Assembly: GCA_964017145.1 (NCBI GenBank)
Contig: OZ024847.1
Coordinates: forward strand, 186,001 to 250,000
Length of the DNA stretch: 64,000 bases
Origin: Agrocybe praecox
Lineage: Eukaryota; Basidiomycota; Agaricomycetes; Agaricales; Agrocybaceae
Direction of reading: 5' to 3'
The notes under the pieces are model-generated. The model ran no database searches. It was given only the letters and a program-made list of their open reading frames with translations, and was not told the origin of the DNA. Below, piece by piece: positions 48,476-59,153 of the stretch; positions within the stretch are counted from its first letter, which is position 1; the number at the start of each line of letters is the position of its first letter. A program made the translations under genes and the position numbers.

Positions 48476-49013
48476 AAATATAGAAAGATTTTACGAGCAA
48501 AGAGGGTGTACGACACGAGGAATTCGCGATATTATCTAAGACGAGCCCATTTGCGACGCAATGAGGAGGGCTATCGAAGATTATGTAAACAGAAATCCAC
48601 GAATGCACAACCCCCTTGATGTGGAGCGCTCAGTGTTGTGCGAGGTACGTACGCTTGACGTACACGGTATTTTGGGTAGTACTGGGTGGGCAGACGTCGT
48701 GGGAATAGGTATTTGATCCATACCAGGTACTAACAGGTAGTACCGGGTACGACACTGGTCACCATACCTGATACATTTGGGTACTACTTACCCGCATGTC
48801 ATTGCGACTGGAGCGATTCCAGTCTCTTATGGTGGAATGTCCCGATTGGGACAGGTAACCGAAAGAGGACGGGAAAGGCAATACTTGTGAGAAGTACTTA
48901 TCTTTGTCCTGTCAATCAAAAGGAGACGCATCACCACGCGTCCATCACGCTTACATCAAATCATCGTGTGATATACTACGGTATCATCAAGTGCGAGGTA
49001 CGTACGCGGTATT

Positions 49014-49723
49014 CCCTTAAAGCCATACCCCTCAAACCCCATAACCTCTTATAGCCCATTACTTTTTTGATCCACCAAGTTGGTTCGTAGGGAAATAGAG
49101 CCCATAACCCATGAACCCCTCATACCCCATAAGCCATACCATATTTGGGGAGGAAACCCGATAGGTTTCTCTAAGAAAATTCTCTCGTAGTCCGGTGTGT
49201 CAGACTGAATTTGGCACGACTAATTACCTATATATGAGGTTTTGTCTCCAACTATCATTTTGGCGCTTCATTTAAATAGCACGTATTCTGTATGTCAAAG
49301 AAAAAAACACACCTTGCGCACCCCATAGCCTCTAATCGAGGTCACTGGAGGCGACGACGTGGACGAGAACACGTCTATCGAGCCTTGTCCGAATCATAAC
49401 AAAGTGATAAAGGCAATCTCCGATATCAGAAAATACACGGAACACTTCAATGACCCTACTTCTCGGAAAGTGGAAGGTCTACTAGCATCCTTGAGTATGA
49501 AAAATGCAACCAGAGATATGAAGGATAGTGTCCTCATAGATTTTTTTTTAAGCGATCATAAAGTATAGGCCATATAATACACGTTTAGAATGTGTATTTG
49601 GGATAAATTCATTTTGATTTTTTGGCGATTTTGTCGAATCTAATTTTAGTAAACCTCTCCAAACCCATGACCCCTCATAACCCATACCCTGAACCTTCCA
49701 CCGAGGGGTATGGCTTAAGAGAG
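49014..49723. mobile_element. Putative TIR element
   Basis: Left end CCCTTAAAGCCATACCCCTC and right end GAGGGGTATGGCTTAAGAG are inverted copies with one indel, and both are followed inward by CCCATAACCC-type repeats. An internal frame (49359-49568) starts MDENTSIEPCPNHNK but is not recognised as a transposase. Probably a decayed DNA transposon. Confidence 0.45.
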
Positions 49724-50304
49724 GTCCGACTGTACCTGGTACGATTTGATGGCTACCTGTACCCATTGCCTCGATAAATAGTACAATGCTAGTTTGACCC
49801 GTGGGATAATTCCCAGGATACGATGCCGCGTATCCGGTTATTCACACACGCTGATAGTACATGGCCAGACATCGTGGGAATAGGTATTTGATCCATACCA
49901 GTACGACACTGGTCACCATAACTGGTACCTTTGGGTACTACCCGCACAACAATGATCAATTGCCATGAGTTACGAGACCTTACGTTGCGGAGGGCCGCCC
50001 CTCCCCATCCTACATTCCTTCCTTGATGATCGTAAACATTCAACATACCGCCACTGCTTCCCCCTGATTTTCAAAGCCACCTAGACGTTCTATTTGCTAT
50101 GACGAGTTCTGACAAAGAGGGTAGCGAACAAAAATTCAATCTGTGCGTTCCGATTTCATCACTTTCTGGAAGATTGACGTCTATTTCACGTAGCTAGGAT
50201 CATAATCAAATGCCCTGGTCCCTACGTAAATTGTCAAGCACAGAAGAAGCCGTTGATAAGGGACAGGAGAACATGTACAAAGGCGGCGCTGGCGTGTTCT
50301 GTAA

Positions 50305-50586
50305 TACTAGCATTAGTAGTTTCACACTCTACTTTTTTGGGCATTTTGCAACCCAAAAAAGCGCGCGGCTAAAGCGTCAAAGTAACAAGATATGTATGTA
50401 AGAAACCCAGGTGACCTAAACAAAGTTCTTCGGTGAATCAATAGAAATCAAATTGCACAAATTGAGGGCAGAAATGATGACTAAATAGCGTATTTTTTCA
50501 CCTTTTTTGGCTAGTAGCTTTTTGGAAATCGAGAAATATGCTAGAAGCGGCCAAAAGCGGACAAGTAAACCGAGGTTGCCGATGCT
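50305..50586 (+). repeat. Older copy of the GGTTGTACAACC element
   Basis: In reverse complement, 52170-52444 aligns along the whole length: the ACTTTTTT start, AGCGTCAAAGTAACAAG, AAATTGCAC, TTTTTCACCTTTTTT, GAAATCGAGAAATA and GCGGCCAAAAGCGGACAA. The ends are degraded here (GCCGATGC instead of ACTGATGCG), so this is an older insertion. Confidence 0.65.
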
Positions 50587-50756
50587 CATTGCTACCCAAG
50601 TCCCTGATCCACCGCATGGGATAATTTCCATCTTCAAGAATGCTGTCAATACTGAAAGCCACTGCAGTGCTACAATATTGGCACGGTTCGAACAAATCTC
50701 TGTAGATTTATCTTTAGCGTAGTTGATCAATTAATTAATGAGCATATAGAGGAGAA

Positions 50757-50888
50757 TCAAAGTAGCGATCAACTCGCAATCGCTTGATTATCTTCTCTGA
50801 TGAAGTTATTCAAGTACGATGCAAAAATTAGTATTTAAAGCCTGTATTTTGACACATACAGTAAGTTCCAGTGTCCCCGCAACTCCAC
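50757..50888 (+). promoter_or_regulatory. Conserved upstream block of 7TM copy C
   Basis: GATCAACTCGCAATCGCT, TATTTAAAG and CAGTAAGTTCCAGTG occur at the same distances from the ATG as in copies A and D. Confidence 0.5.
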
Positions 50889-52137
50889 ATGCGAACATTC
50901 TCTGATCTTACTTCAACACAGGCTGGTCAAGAGGCCTTAGTACGCAAGGCCTCAATTAGCGGCGTCTTAATTTATCTATTACGAGGCACGACTATTATAT
51001 GCCTTCTCTAATCGGTTGGACATTTGCCTCTAACTTATTCCGTATTTTTAGGAGCTTATATCGCCATATATTTTGCCACGGTTTACATGCATTGTACGAT
51101 TCATGATTAACACCTTTAAATGCTACTAACTCATCGCACGGCTTTTTAGTTCGCACAAAATATAATGCAGCTTATTCAAAAGAGCGTTACATGGTTATTA
51201 CTCTCATCAGTAGTCTTTTCCTACTCCAGATGTACTCAGTGGCCATGACAATCTATTGGCAAGACCAATTCCTTATCCTCATGGGAGCCACCAGACAATC
51301 CGAGGCTATGACAATTTATCAGGGCGCACCTCCGATTTGGCATTTGTTTGACAACATTGTGTATTTTGGGGCATTTATTTTGGCAGACTTGCTCATGGTG
51401 ATAGTCAATTTTGGATTTAAATATAGATCAGCTACTGAGAAGAATATTTGCGTCATAAAATATAGATTTGGAGATGTTATCGTGTATGGGGACGGTCTTA
51501 CATCGTTATTTCAGTTCCATTGGTTCTAATTTTTACTGAAGTTGGTGCGTACTGGGTCAGTCTTACCTTTTATGTTTAGAGGCTAATGAGTTTACATAGG
51601 TGTATTCATTGCTATGATAATTGTTATATCGGTCAACATTGGCCATATAACAAGTTCATTGGATGCACTATTTGATCGACTCCAAGTTGTATTATTTGTC
51701 ATGACAGTCGCCATAAGCCTGTTGGTGACCTACCTGATATGCCATAGAATATATTCCTGCACAAATAGTTTCAAGGACAACAAATTCAAAGGCACCATGG
51801 AGCTTCTCATCCAGTCATCAGCGATTTACACAATTGCAATTGTGTCGTTCCTATCAGTAAATGGTATTCCTCATCCTGCTGCCCAACGGAGCAGCAGCCC
51901 TCTTTCCAGTATGTATTTATCCACACTGATTCAGACATTATCGGTGAGCATTCTCTCTTATATATATATGTGATTTCTGATCGGAAACATGAATAGGGAC
52001 TAATACCAACCTTAATGGTAGCTCGCGTGAGCATGCTAGCACGGGAGGAGGACAGACAATCCATGAAAGGGGTTTCAATTTTACATTTCCAACACGATTC
52101 TTCTTCTTCTCCACCCCGCAGAATAACAAGTATTTAA
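50889..52137 (+). CDS. Seven-helix membrane protein, right-hand clade copy C
   Basis: Exons 50889-50985, 51052-51093, 51150-51397, 51466-51544, 51600-51943 and 51997-52137 encode 316 residues; exon 5 is one codon shorter than in A, B and D. Intron 1 begins GCACGA as in A and B. Features in order: MRTFSDLTSTQAGQEA, helix 1, KYNAAYSKERYMVITL, the conserved Trp (TIYWQDQF), FILADLLM, IWRCYRVWGRSYIVI, LICHRIYSC, FKDNKFKG, IQSSAIYT and GLIPTLMVARVSML. The frame is intact. Exon 5 shares the FKDNKFKGTMELL version with copy B, and B and C also share upstream sequence, so they are probably closest relatives. Confidence 0.85.
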
Positions 52138-52169
52138 CGATATTTTGCCTTACATTTTCCTTCTTGTGT

Positions 52170-52444
52170 CGCATCAGTAACCTTACAATTTAATTGTCCG
52201 CTTTTGGCCGCTTTTAGCTTATTTCTCGATTTCAAAAAAGCTATTATTTAAAAAAGGTGAAAAGTTACGACATTTTATCATCATTTTGGCCCTAAATCCG
52301 TGCAATTCATTTCATACTGTTTCACCAAGGAATTAACTCTTTGATTTCAGGCACCTAGGTTTCTTAGCTTGTTAATTTGACGCTTTTAGCCTCTTTTTTT
52401 GGTTGTACAACCACAAAAAAGTAAATTGTTAAACTTCTGATGCG
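52170..52444 (-). mobile_element. 275-bp MITE insertion specific to unit C
   Basis: Terminal inverted repeats begin CGCATCAG / CTGATGCG and continue imperfectly to TTACAATTTA / TAAATTGTTA. GTGT stands on both sides as a candidate 4-bp target duplication. Units A, B and D run uninterrupted from the CTTGTG-type sequence to TATGTGTACCACAG, i.e. they preserve the empty site. The interior has an inner palindrome GGTTGTACAACC and no coding capacity. Related, older copies lie at 50305-50586 and 44150-44330. Confidence 0.75.
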
Positions 52445-53914
52445 GTGTATGTGTACCACAGCAGCAATAGAATATGGTGCGACATTAGCCCATTGACTCT
52501 TGAGTATATAGCGAGCATTGTGATGCTGAGCGTGAGGATGCGCAGTTCGCTGTGTGTCCGGATGGCTTATTTGTTCAATTTCCAAATTCCGATTGTACAC
52601 AAGGTGCGTACCTTACAGTTGGCATGGTATAGAGCAACGTAATATGGCTAGTGCTCATATATGTAATGCTTCAATCCATACTACTGTTTATATACCACTG
52701 CATGGGTTTATTACAGTCGTCCAGATGTCATTGTTGTCGCATGTCACGGCGTCCACGGTGAGGACCCTTGTGCTCACCGAGTGAGGCAGCGGCACGTCGA
52801 GAGTGTGGTGATTGCGTAGTGGTTGATGAGCTTCACCACCACAAGTTTGGTTGTGAATCCTTGAGAATCACAACTTAGGAGGAAGAGGGTCGACGACAAA
52901 CCGATCATCACTGCCAACGGACGCGACGCGACACGCTGGTGACGCGCTGGTCCTAAAATAAACCATGACCCCCGAGCGCCCGAGCGCCAGCCACAGATGA
53001 CAGGACCCCAGGACCCAAAATCAATTAATCACATGACGAGTGACGGACATGGCCCATCAACATATCACGGCGGACATTCAACTGTTCATTCGTGCCGCGC
53101 GGGCTAATGTTCATTCACGCGGGTGTTTGATGGCATCACAGCTGTTCATTTATGTGTTCATTCGGAGTTGCAATATTTATGTCACATTTTCGCCCTGGGG
53201 CCAAAATTTCGAAGCCCAATTGCGCAATTAGATTCATTTTGAGCATTTTCTGTACAATTAACAATGTCATATTGTTTAGATCATATTTTCGTTAGATACT
53301 AGGCATTATATCATGTCTAAAGAGTTAAGAATTCCTGTCTATGCACCTCCCTTTAGCTTTTATGATTTGATTTTTTTTGTCAACTCATTTCATTGCCACG
53401 TATGGGAACTTCAAATATAAAAATGTCTAAGGTTGTACCTCAAATACTCTGAGGCTTATATACTCTGTAAAATAGCTTTACGGTACGTGAAAACGATAAA
53501 ACACTAGCTTTAGCACAAGCTACTATTTCCCCATAGCGGCATTGCTGAGGCACGTCACACATGTCACGCCTTGGCTCCATAACCGGCAAAATGAACACCT
53601 GAATGAACATTAGCCCTCTCGGCCCGACTGAACATCAAATTGCCCCCCGTGTATGCTGAAGCAGAGTCGAAGCTGAAGGTGTAGGAGAACTCTTTTGGTC
53701 TGCGACAGACACTTGGCGCGAGTTTTCGACTTTGGACTTTGGATTGGTCGTGTCGTGTCGTCACTCTTTTGCTCGCAGATGACGATGACGACGACGAAGG
53801 CTCCATTCGTTATTTGAACATTCCTTCTCTTCGTTCGGACGACAAAGACGTAACACCGCAAGACATACCGCGTATCATACACGACCAACGACTTCTAATA
53901 ACAACAACCAAAAA
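52445..53914. other. Unit C spacer with an inserted inverted-repeat element
   Basis: The 52445-52645 spacer and the 52885-53060 block match units A and D. An inverted-repeat element occupies about 53064-53650. The sequence then rejoins the shared GCTGAAGCAGAGTCGAAGC stretch. Confidence 0.6.
53064..53650. mobile_element. Inverted-repeat element in unit C
   Basis: The left end around 53081-53120 (CTGTTCATTCGTGCC, GGGCTAATGTTCATTCA) and the right end around 53598-53641, read in reverse complement (TGTTCAGTCGGGCC, GGGCTAATGTTCATTCA), form imperfect inverted repeats of about 40 bp. The AT-rich interior has no gene. Compared with unit A, about 95 bp of the shared sequence is missing at the site, so the insertion was not a simple clean event. 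Confidence 0.55.
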
Positions 53915-55965
53915 ATGACATCAACCCTGTCCCGGTGCATTCACCTGCACCCAACAAGATACAGACAACAACAACACACGCTCGTCGCGTCTGCTGCGTC
54001 GTACTTCTCTTCTTCTTCCTCTTCGTCGTCTGCACCCTTTGGGTCGGGTGTAGACATGGACTGAGGGAGAGCTAGAGCACCAGGACTTGCACCAGGACTA
54101 CGAACGACGAAACTCCGCATGGCGATGGCGATGTTCCATAGTACGACTGTTGGGATGTATGGTATGTGCGCTTTTTTCTTGCTTTGAGTCTTTGAATCTT
54201 TTTGTGCTTTTCCCGTACGTTTCTCCGTACGTTTTTTTCTGCGTCTTTCTTTTCCTTACACCTGCGTAGTACTTTTCCTCTTCTTTTCTTCCATTTCCCT
54301 CCCGTCTTTTTGGCGTATCATTCAACAACAAACTAACTTACTTTTATATTACTTCCCCCCTAAAAAAATAGCATCGCGGAACAAAAATCCTCCTCCTCAA
54401 AAATCAAACCCGAAATCAAAACTAAAATTCCCCCCTAAAAACTCGAAACTAAAACTCCCACCAAAATCATCATCAACATCCAAGTCCAAGAAAAGCACAT
54501 CGTCGTCGTTGAAATTGGCTTCTTTCTCGGTTATCAGGCCTTCCAACTCGAACGGCTACTATGATGCAACCAGGATGAACGCGAACAGGTACCTCCAAGG
54601 ACAGGGATGAGGCGGACGCCCCGCGAGAGGGCACAAATGTGTTTGATGAACTTGGTGCAGGCGCAGGCGGATGGAGGCTTGAACGGGGTTTTAGAGGAAG
54701 AGATGCAGGAAGAGACGGAGGAAGAGATGCAGGAAAAGATGGAGGAGGAGGCGGAGGAAGAGCAAGAAACGAAGACAAAGACAAACCCCAGTCGTATGAA
54801 TCACGTTCGAGGATGTACGCTCGGGAGAATGAGAAGCAGGAAGCTAGAGGCTCAAGGAGGGGTGAAAGGGGAGACTACGACCACGAGCCGGGGGGGGTGG
54901 GTGATAGCGAGGGCAGGAGGGCGAGCAACAAGTACTTTGAGCCTGTGAAGCCTATACGACGGCCTCTGTCAGCATCGGTGTCTGTCAAGGTCGGGGTCAA
55001 AGTCAACCACCATAGAGCCACGCGTAACAGCCGTCCTAGACTCGACGGAACAAGCTCTTTCCTCCGCCACCACCACCACCACCTCCACCTCAAAATCAAA
55101 CTCAAAATTCGCGCGCGACGAAGCGTCTCACGTCGATTTCTCATACGTCCCCAATCCCAATCGGGGTGCCACGTCCAGAGCTAGTCGGGCTCCTCATAGG
55201 GACCCACATTGCGAGGTGCCGCTCAGGCGGAGGGGTTGGGATGCTGTTGGTCGTGGTGTAGCCACCGTTGGCGCGCGCGTGGCGGATTGAGAAGGGACGG
55301 GCAAGGGCAAGATGGTGCAGAAGGAGGAGGACAAGGAGGAAGGAAATACAACGACCGCCCGCTGTTCGATCCCGAAGGGGCGTTCAGAGGGACCGAGGAG
55401 ATCCCCTTCGATAGATCTCCTTATTCTTCCCCCTCATCCCACTCAAATGCAAGCCCAACGCCCCAGACACCGTATCAAGCGCGATCCGCGACTCCCTCGC
55501 ACGTTCCGAGGAGCGCATGGCGGGTGCACCCATTGGGGAACGCATGCCGTTCAGGCATAAAGTGCAGATTGAAAGGGGGTGTTGAGGGCTTTCGAGGTTG
55601 CCGCGGCTGGAGGGGGTCCTTACGCTGGTTCTGGTCCTTATTCTGGTCGTGGTCCTTATTCTCTCTCTGGGACTGGTTCGAGCGTGAGTGCAGCAGGAGC
55701 AGCAGGAGGTGGAAATGGAGGAGGGGGATGGGGAGAAAGAGAGGTATACGCATACAGACAGGGCAAAGCAGACGACGAACCCCGGGTTCGTGTTGGGTGA
55801 AGTCGAAGAGGCGAAGAGGCGTGCCTTCGAATGGGGATGGCAGCACCGACAACAGCACTTCACATTCACACTGAGCCGCAAATGTCGATGAAGACGCAAG
55901 TAGGGTGGGCACTGATGCCTACACGCACAGCAAGATCATCCTCGAAGGGATCGGCGAGAGTCTAG
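53915..55965 (+). pseudogene. Broken multi-copy gene, unit C (longest copy)
   Basis: MTSTLSRCIHLHPTR is followed by the leader MAMFHSTTVGMYG (about 54129), a GTATGT donor and, after the pyrimidine-rich intron, ASRNKNPPPQKSNPKSK from about 54371. The basic stretch runs to GYYDATRMNANRY, then meets TGA. Further on, other frames give FRGRDAGRDGGRDAGKDGG, ARENEKQEARGSRRG, NKYFEPVKPI, KYNDRPLFDPEGAFRGTEE, SPYSSPSS and GPYAGSGPYSGRGPYS. A final segment with MSMKTQVG ends at SSSKGSARV. At least three frame changes are needed to connect these segments. It looks like a decayed copy of a gene with a mitochondrial-type leader and long low-complexity regions; parent unknown. Confidence 0.5.
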
Positions 55966-55990
55966 AGAGGCCATGACGGAGGGGACTTTT

Positions 55991-57464
55991 ACAGGCCTAC
56001 AAAGTTGGTCACGAGGAAGAGGGTCGACTATTACCCCAGTGCACATAAGTACATCGACGCGACGACGCGTAAGTACGTCCTAAAATACATCAAAACCTCT
56101 GATAGACCCCATAGTTTTGAACACATGACCAGTGACGGCCATCGACATTTTTCAAAAATAAAATCGAATATCATTTCCTTCAGACGAATAAAACGACGAC
56201 GAGGATACGCGTAGAACGTAGAACTTAGAACGGACAACTAGAACGTGCTGCTGTATGACACTCGCTAGCGGCCTCGCTCGTGGAATTGGGCGGTCGTGTC
56301 GCTATTTGGCGTCCGGTGGTTCAGCACAGACAACTACAACGAAGGTTGGACCATTATTCCTTATTAGTGCGTAACGATAGGGCCTACGAAATTGTGGTTC
56401 AGCACAGACGACTACGACGACAAGTGGACTATTATGCCTCATTAGTGCGTAACGATAGTGGGTTTCTATATTCCTGAGCACTAACCTCATCGTGATATTA
56501 ATAGGAGTCAAATATGCATCGTATCCTCGTAATGAGCTCGCATCTGCGTGTTGATGGCCGCAAAACGTGGGATAAATGCTCAGAACTCGCGGACCAGATT
56601 CTGACGAATTGGCTCCCAATTTGTCAGAAGAGCCTTCATGATCTCCGCTGGAAAAATATCGAGAACGACAGCCTGCAATATATGAATGATGGTATGTGAT
56701 TATACATGACGATATACATGTGCTGAGACTTGTTCAGATAACATAAGAACAAGTAGAAAATTGCGATGCGCTCCGCATCTTCAAAAATGGGAAACGTCTG
56801 GATGGGTTGAGTATTTATAAACGTATAACCATCTTCCATAGGTATAGGTGGTTGTGTATCACTCCAGGATGAATATGTTAAACAATATCCCTATGTTTAT
56901 GTATAAACACGTCCATCGAGGCGTCGATCAAGCTCCCCTCTCATAACTCCACCTAATTTGATCCTCCCCATTTTCAATCATATAAAACAAGCGCCCTAAG
57001 CTCGATTGACGTCATGGTATGGCAAGTAGGGGACTATTTCAATTTGACCAAGAAGATGCGACGACGATGTGGCTAGTATAGACACCCAGGCGAAATGGAT
57101 ACATTCCAACGAAAGTATGAATTGTGCAGCCTGCGATCGCTTTTGAGTTTTGTTGCTGTTGCGAACGACGCAACGACGCGTGCGTCCTAAAATAAATCAT
57201 AGCCCCCGAACACCGAGCTAGGACTCCATGATATATATCACATGACCAGCTACGGCCATCAACAAAATAAAATAAAAATTGAAATCATTTCCTTCCGCTG
57301 ACCACGACGAAGGGGAGGTTACGCGTAGAACGTAGAACGGACAACTAGAAGGTGGTGTAGAGCACTCTCGCTCGCGGCTCGCTTGTAGAATTGGACTGTC
57401 GTGTCGTGTCGTTATTTGGCGGTCGGTGGTTCAGCACAGACGACTACGACGAAAGTAAATATGG
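55991..57464. other. Mosaic of dispersed repeats between units C and D
   Basis: 56005-56120 and 57110-57215 are copies of the CGACGCGACGACGCG / CCTAAAATAAATCA repeat also found at 37200-37250 and 63480-63525. 56225-56370 and 57330-57455 match 37430-37560. 56510-56700 holds a plus-strand frame (MHRILVMSSHLRVDGRKT) without recognised similarity. Confidence 0.55.
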
Positions 57465-57764
57465 CCATTTCTTAATGTGAGAAAGAAGAAGAGACGTACG
57501 GATGTTAAATGTCGAGCCTACTCTCCTGGTTATTCTTCTGTATGACAGTGCGTTCTGACTGACTGCTCAATCTGTCGTCTAGATTAGATTGAAATTAGAT
57601 GATGTTCAGTTCGTGAAATGCGGTGCCGTACATCACTGAGTACTGCCACCCGACTCCCTGACCCACCGGATGAGATGGTTTCTGTGTTGATTTCTGTCAA
57701 TACTGAAACCCACTTCAGTGCTATAATATCACAGTTTGAAGTAATGAGCATATAGAGGAGAATC

Positions 57765-57894
57765 AGAGTAGCGATCAACTCGCAATCGCTCGGTTATCTT
57801 CTCCGATGAAGCTATTTGAGTACGATGCAAAAATTAGTATTTAAAGGCTGTAGTTTGATACATGCAGTAAGTTCCAGTGTCCCCGCAGCTCCAC
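57765..57894 (+). promoter_or_regulatory. Conserved upstream block of 7TM copy D
   Basis: Same elements as copy A: GATCAACTCGCAATCGCT, TATTTAAAG, CAGTAAGTTCCAGTG. Confidence 0.5.
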
Positions 57895-59153
57895 ATGCCT
57901 CTATTCTCTGATCTTACTTCAACTCAGGCTGGCCAAGAGGCCTTAGTACGCAACCTCCTAATTAGCTGCGTCTTAATTTATCTATTAACAGGCAAGACTA
58001 TTATAAATATTCTAAAATCGATTAGACATTTGCCTCTTACCTATTCGCTATTTTTAGGAACTTATATCGCCATATATTTTGCGACGGTTTACATGTATTG
58101 TACATACAATTTACGATTAACACTCTTATATGCTACTAACTCATCGCACGGCTTTTTAGTGCGCACAAAATCCAATGCAGCTTTTTCAAAAGAGCGCTAC
58201 ATGGTTATTACTCTCATCAGTAGTCTCTTCCTACTTCAGGTGTACTTAGTGGCCGTGACAATCTATTGGGAAGACAAAATCCTTACCCCCATGGGAGCCA
58301 CCATCCAATCCGAGGCTATGGAAATTTATCCGAGGGTACCTCCGATTTGGAATCTGTTTATTGACATTGCGTATTTTGCGACATTTATTTTGGCAGACTT
58401 GCTCATGGTGATAGTCAATTTTGGGATTCAATATAGATCAGCTACTAAGAAGTTGGGGCATCAAATATAGATTTGGAGGTGTTATCGTGTATGGGGACGG
58501 TCTTACATCGTCATTTCAGTTCCATTGGTCCTAATTTTTACTGAAGTTGGTTCGTACTGGGTTAACCTTACCTTTTGTGTTTGGTGGCTAATAGGTTCGA
58601 CCATACATAGGTGTATTCATCGCTATGATAATTGTTATGTCGGTCAACATTGACCATACAACAACTTCATTGGATGCACTATTTGATCGACTTCAAGATG
58701 TATTATATGTTACGACAGCCTCGATAAGCCTGTTGGTGACCTACCTGATATGCCACAGAATATATTCTTCTCAAAACGGTTTCAAGAACAACAAATTCAA
58801 AGGAGTAATGGAGCTTCTCATCCAGTCATCAGCAATTTACACAACTGCAATTGTGGTGACCCTATCAGTAAAAGGTACTCCTCGTCCTGATGCCCAACGG
58901 AGCAGCGTATTACTTTTTGCCGATGTCTATTTAGTCATAGTGCTTGCGTCAATTTCTGTGAGAGCGTTGTTCCTTAAATTTGTATGTGATTCCTGATCTG
59001 AACCATGAGTAGGGACTAGTACCAACCTTAATGTTAGCTCGCGTTAGCATGCTAGCGCGGGAGGAGAACAGACAATCCATGAAAGGGGTTTCAATTTTAC
59101 AGTTCCGACACGATGCTTCATCTTCTCAACACACCAAAATAACAAGTATCTAA
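57895..59153 (+). CDS. Seven-helix membrane protein, right-hand clade copy D
   Basis: Exons 57895-57991, 58058-58099, 58160-58407, 58471-58549, 58611-58957 and 59013-59153 encode 317 residues. Intron 1 starts GCAAGA, close to the GCAAGT consensus of GC-AG introns, and ends TTTTTAG. Seven hydrophobic segments are countable at roughly 22-46, 62-83, 112-130, 141-166, 186-206, 222-243 and 255-283. Landmarks: MPLFSDLTSTQAGQEA, KSNAAFSKERYMVITL, the conserved Trp83 (TIYWED), FILADLLM, IWRCYRVWGRS, LICHRIYSSQ, FKNNKFKG, IQSSAIYT and GLVPTLMLARVSML. No disabling change. The SSQN version after helix 5 and the upstream block group it with copy A. Confidence 0.86.

Larger units (their letters stand above)
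47716..49959. other. Region between units B and C with repeat fragments
   Basis: Contains the end of unit B, a relic of 7TM exons 4-5 (48307-48475), and a GGTAC/GTACC-rich repeat seen at 48640-48845 and again at 49830-49965. It also holds an inverted-repeat element at 49014-49723. No complete gene. Confidence 0.55.
49960..55990 (+). repeat. Segmental duplication unit C
   Basis: Begins with the block shared with unit B (CGTTGCGGAGGG.. to 50290), then carries 7TM copy C, the spacer shared with A and D (52445-52645) and the longest broken-gene copy. It has received at least two insertions (52170-52444 and about 53064-53650) that sister units lack. Confidence 0.72.

Noticed and set aside
54639..55874. 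Frames of 181 and 221 codons in unit C as intact genes
   Set aside because: The frames are low in complexity, lack a shared start and are interrupted in unit D at different places. They are pieces of one decayed gene.
38166..59153. Mating-type B locus (STE3-like pheromone receptors)
   Set aside because: The seven-helix proteins do not show STE3-type motifs, and no short CaaX-ending pheromone precursor frames were found nearby.
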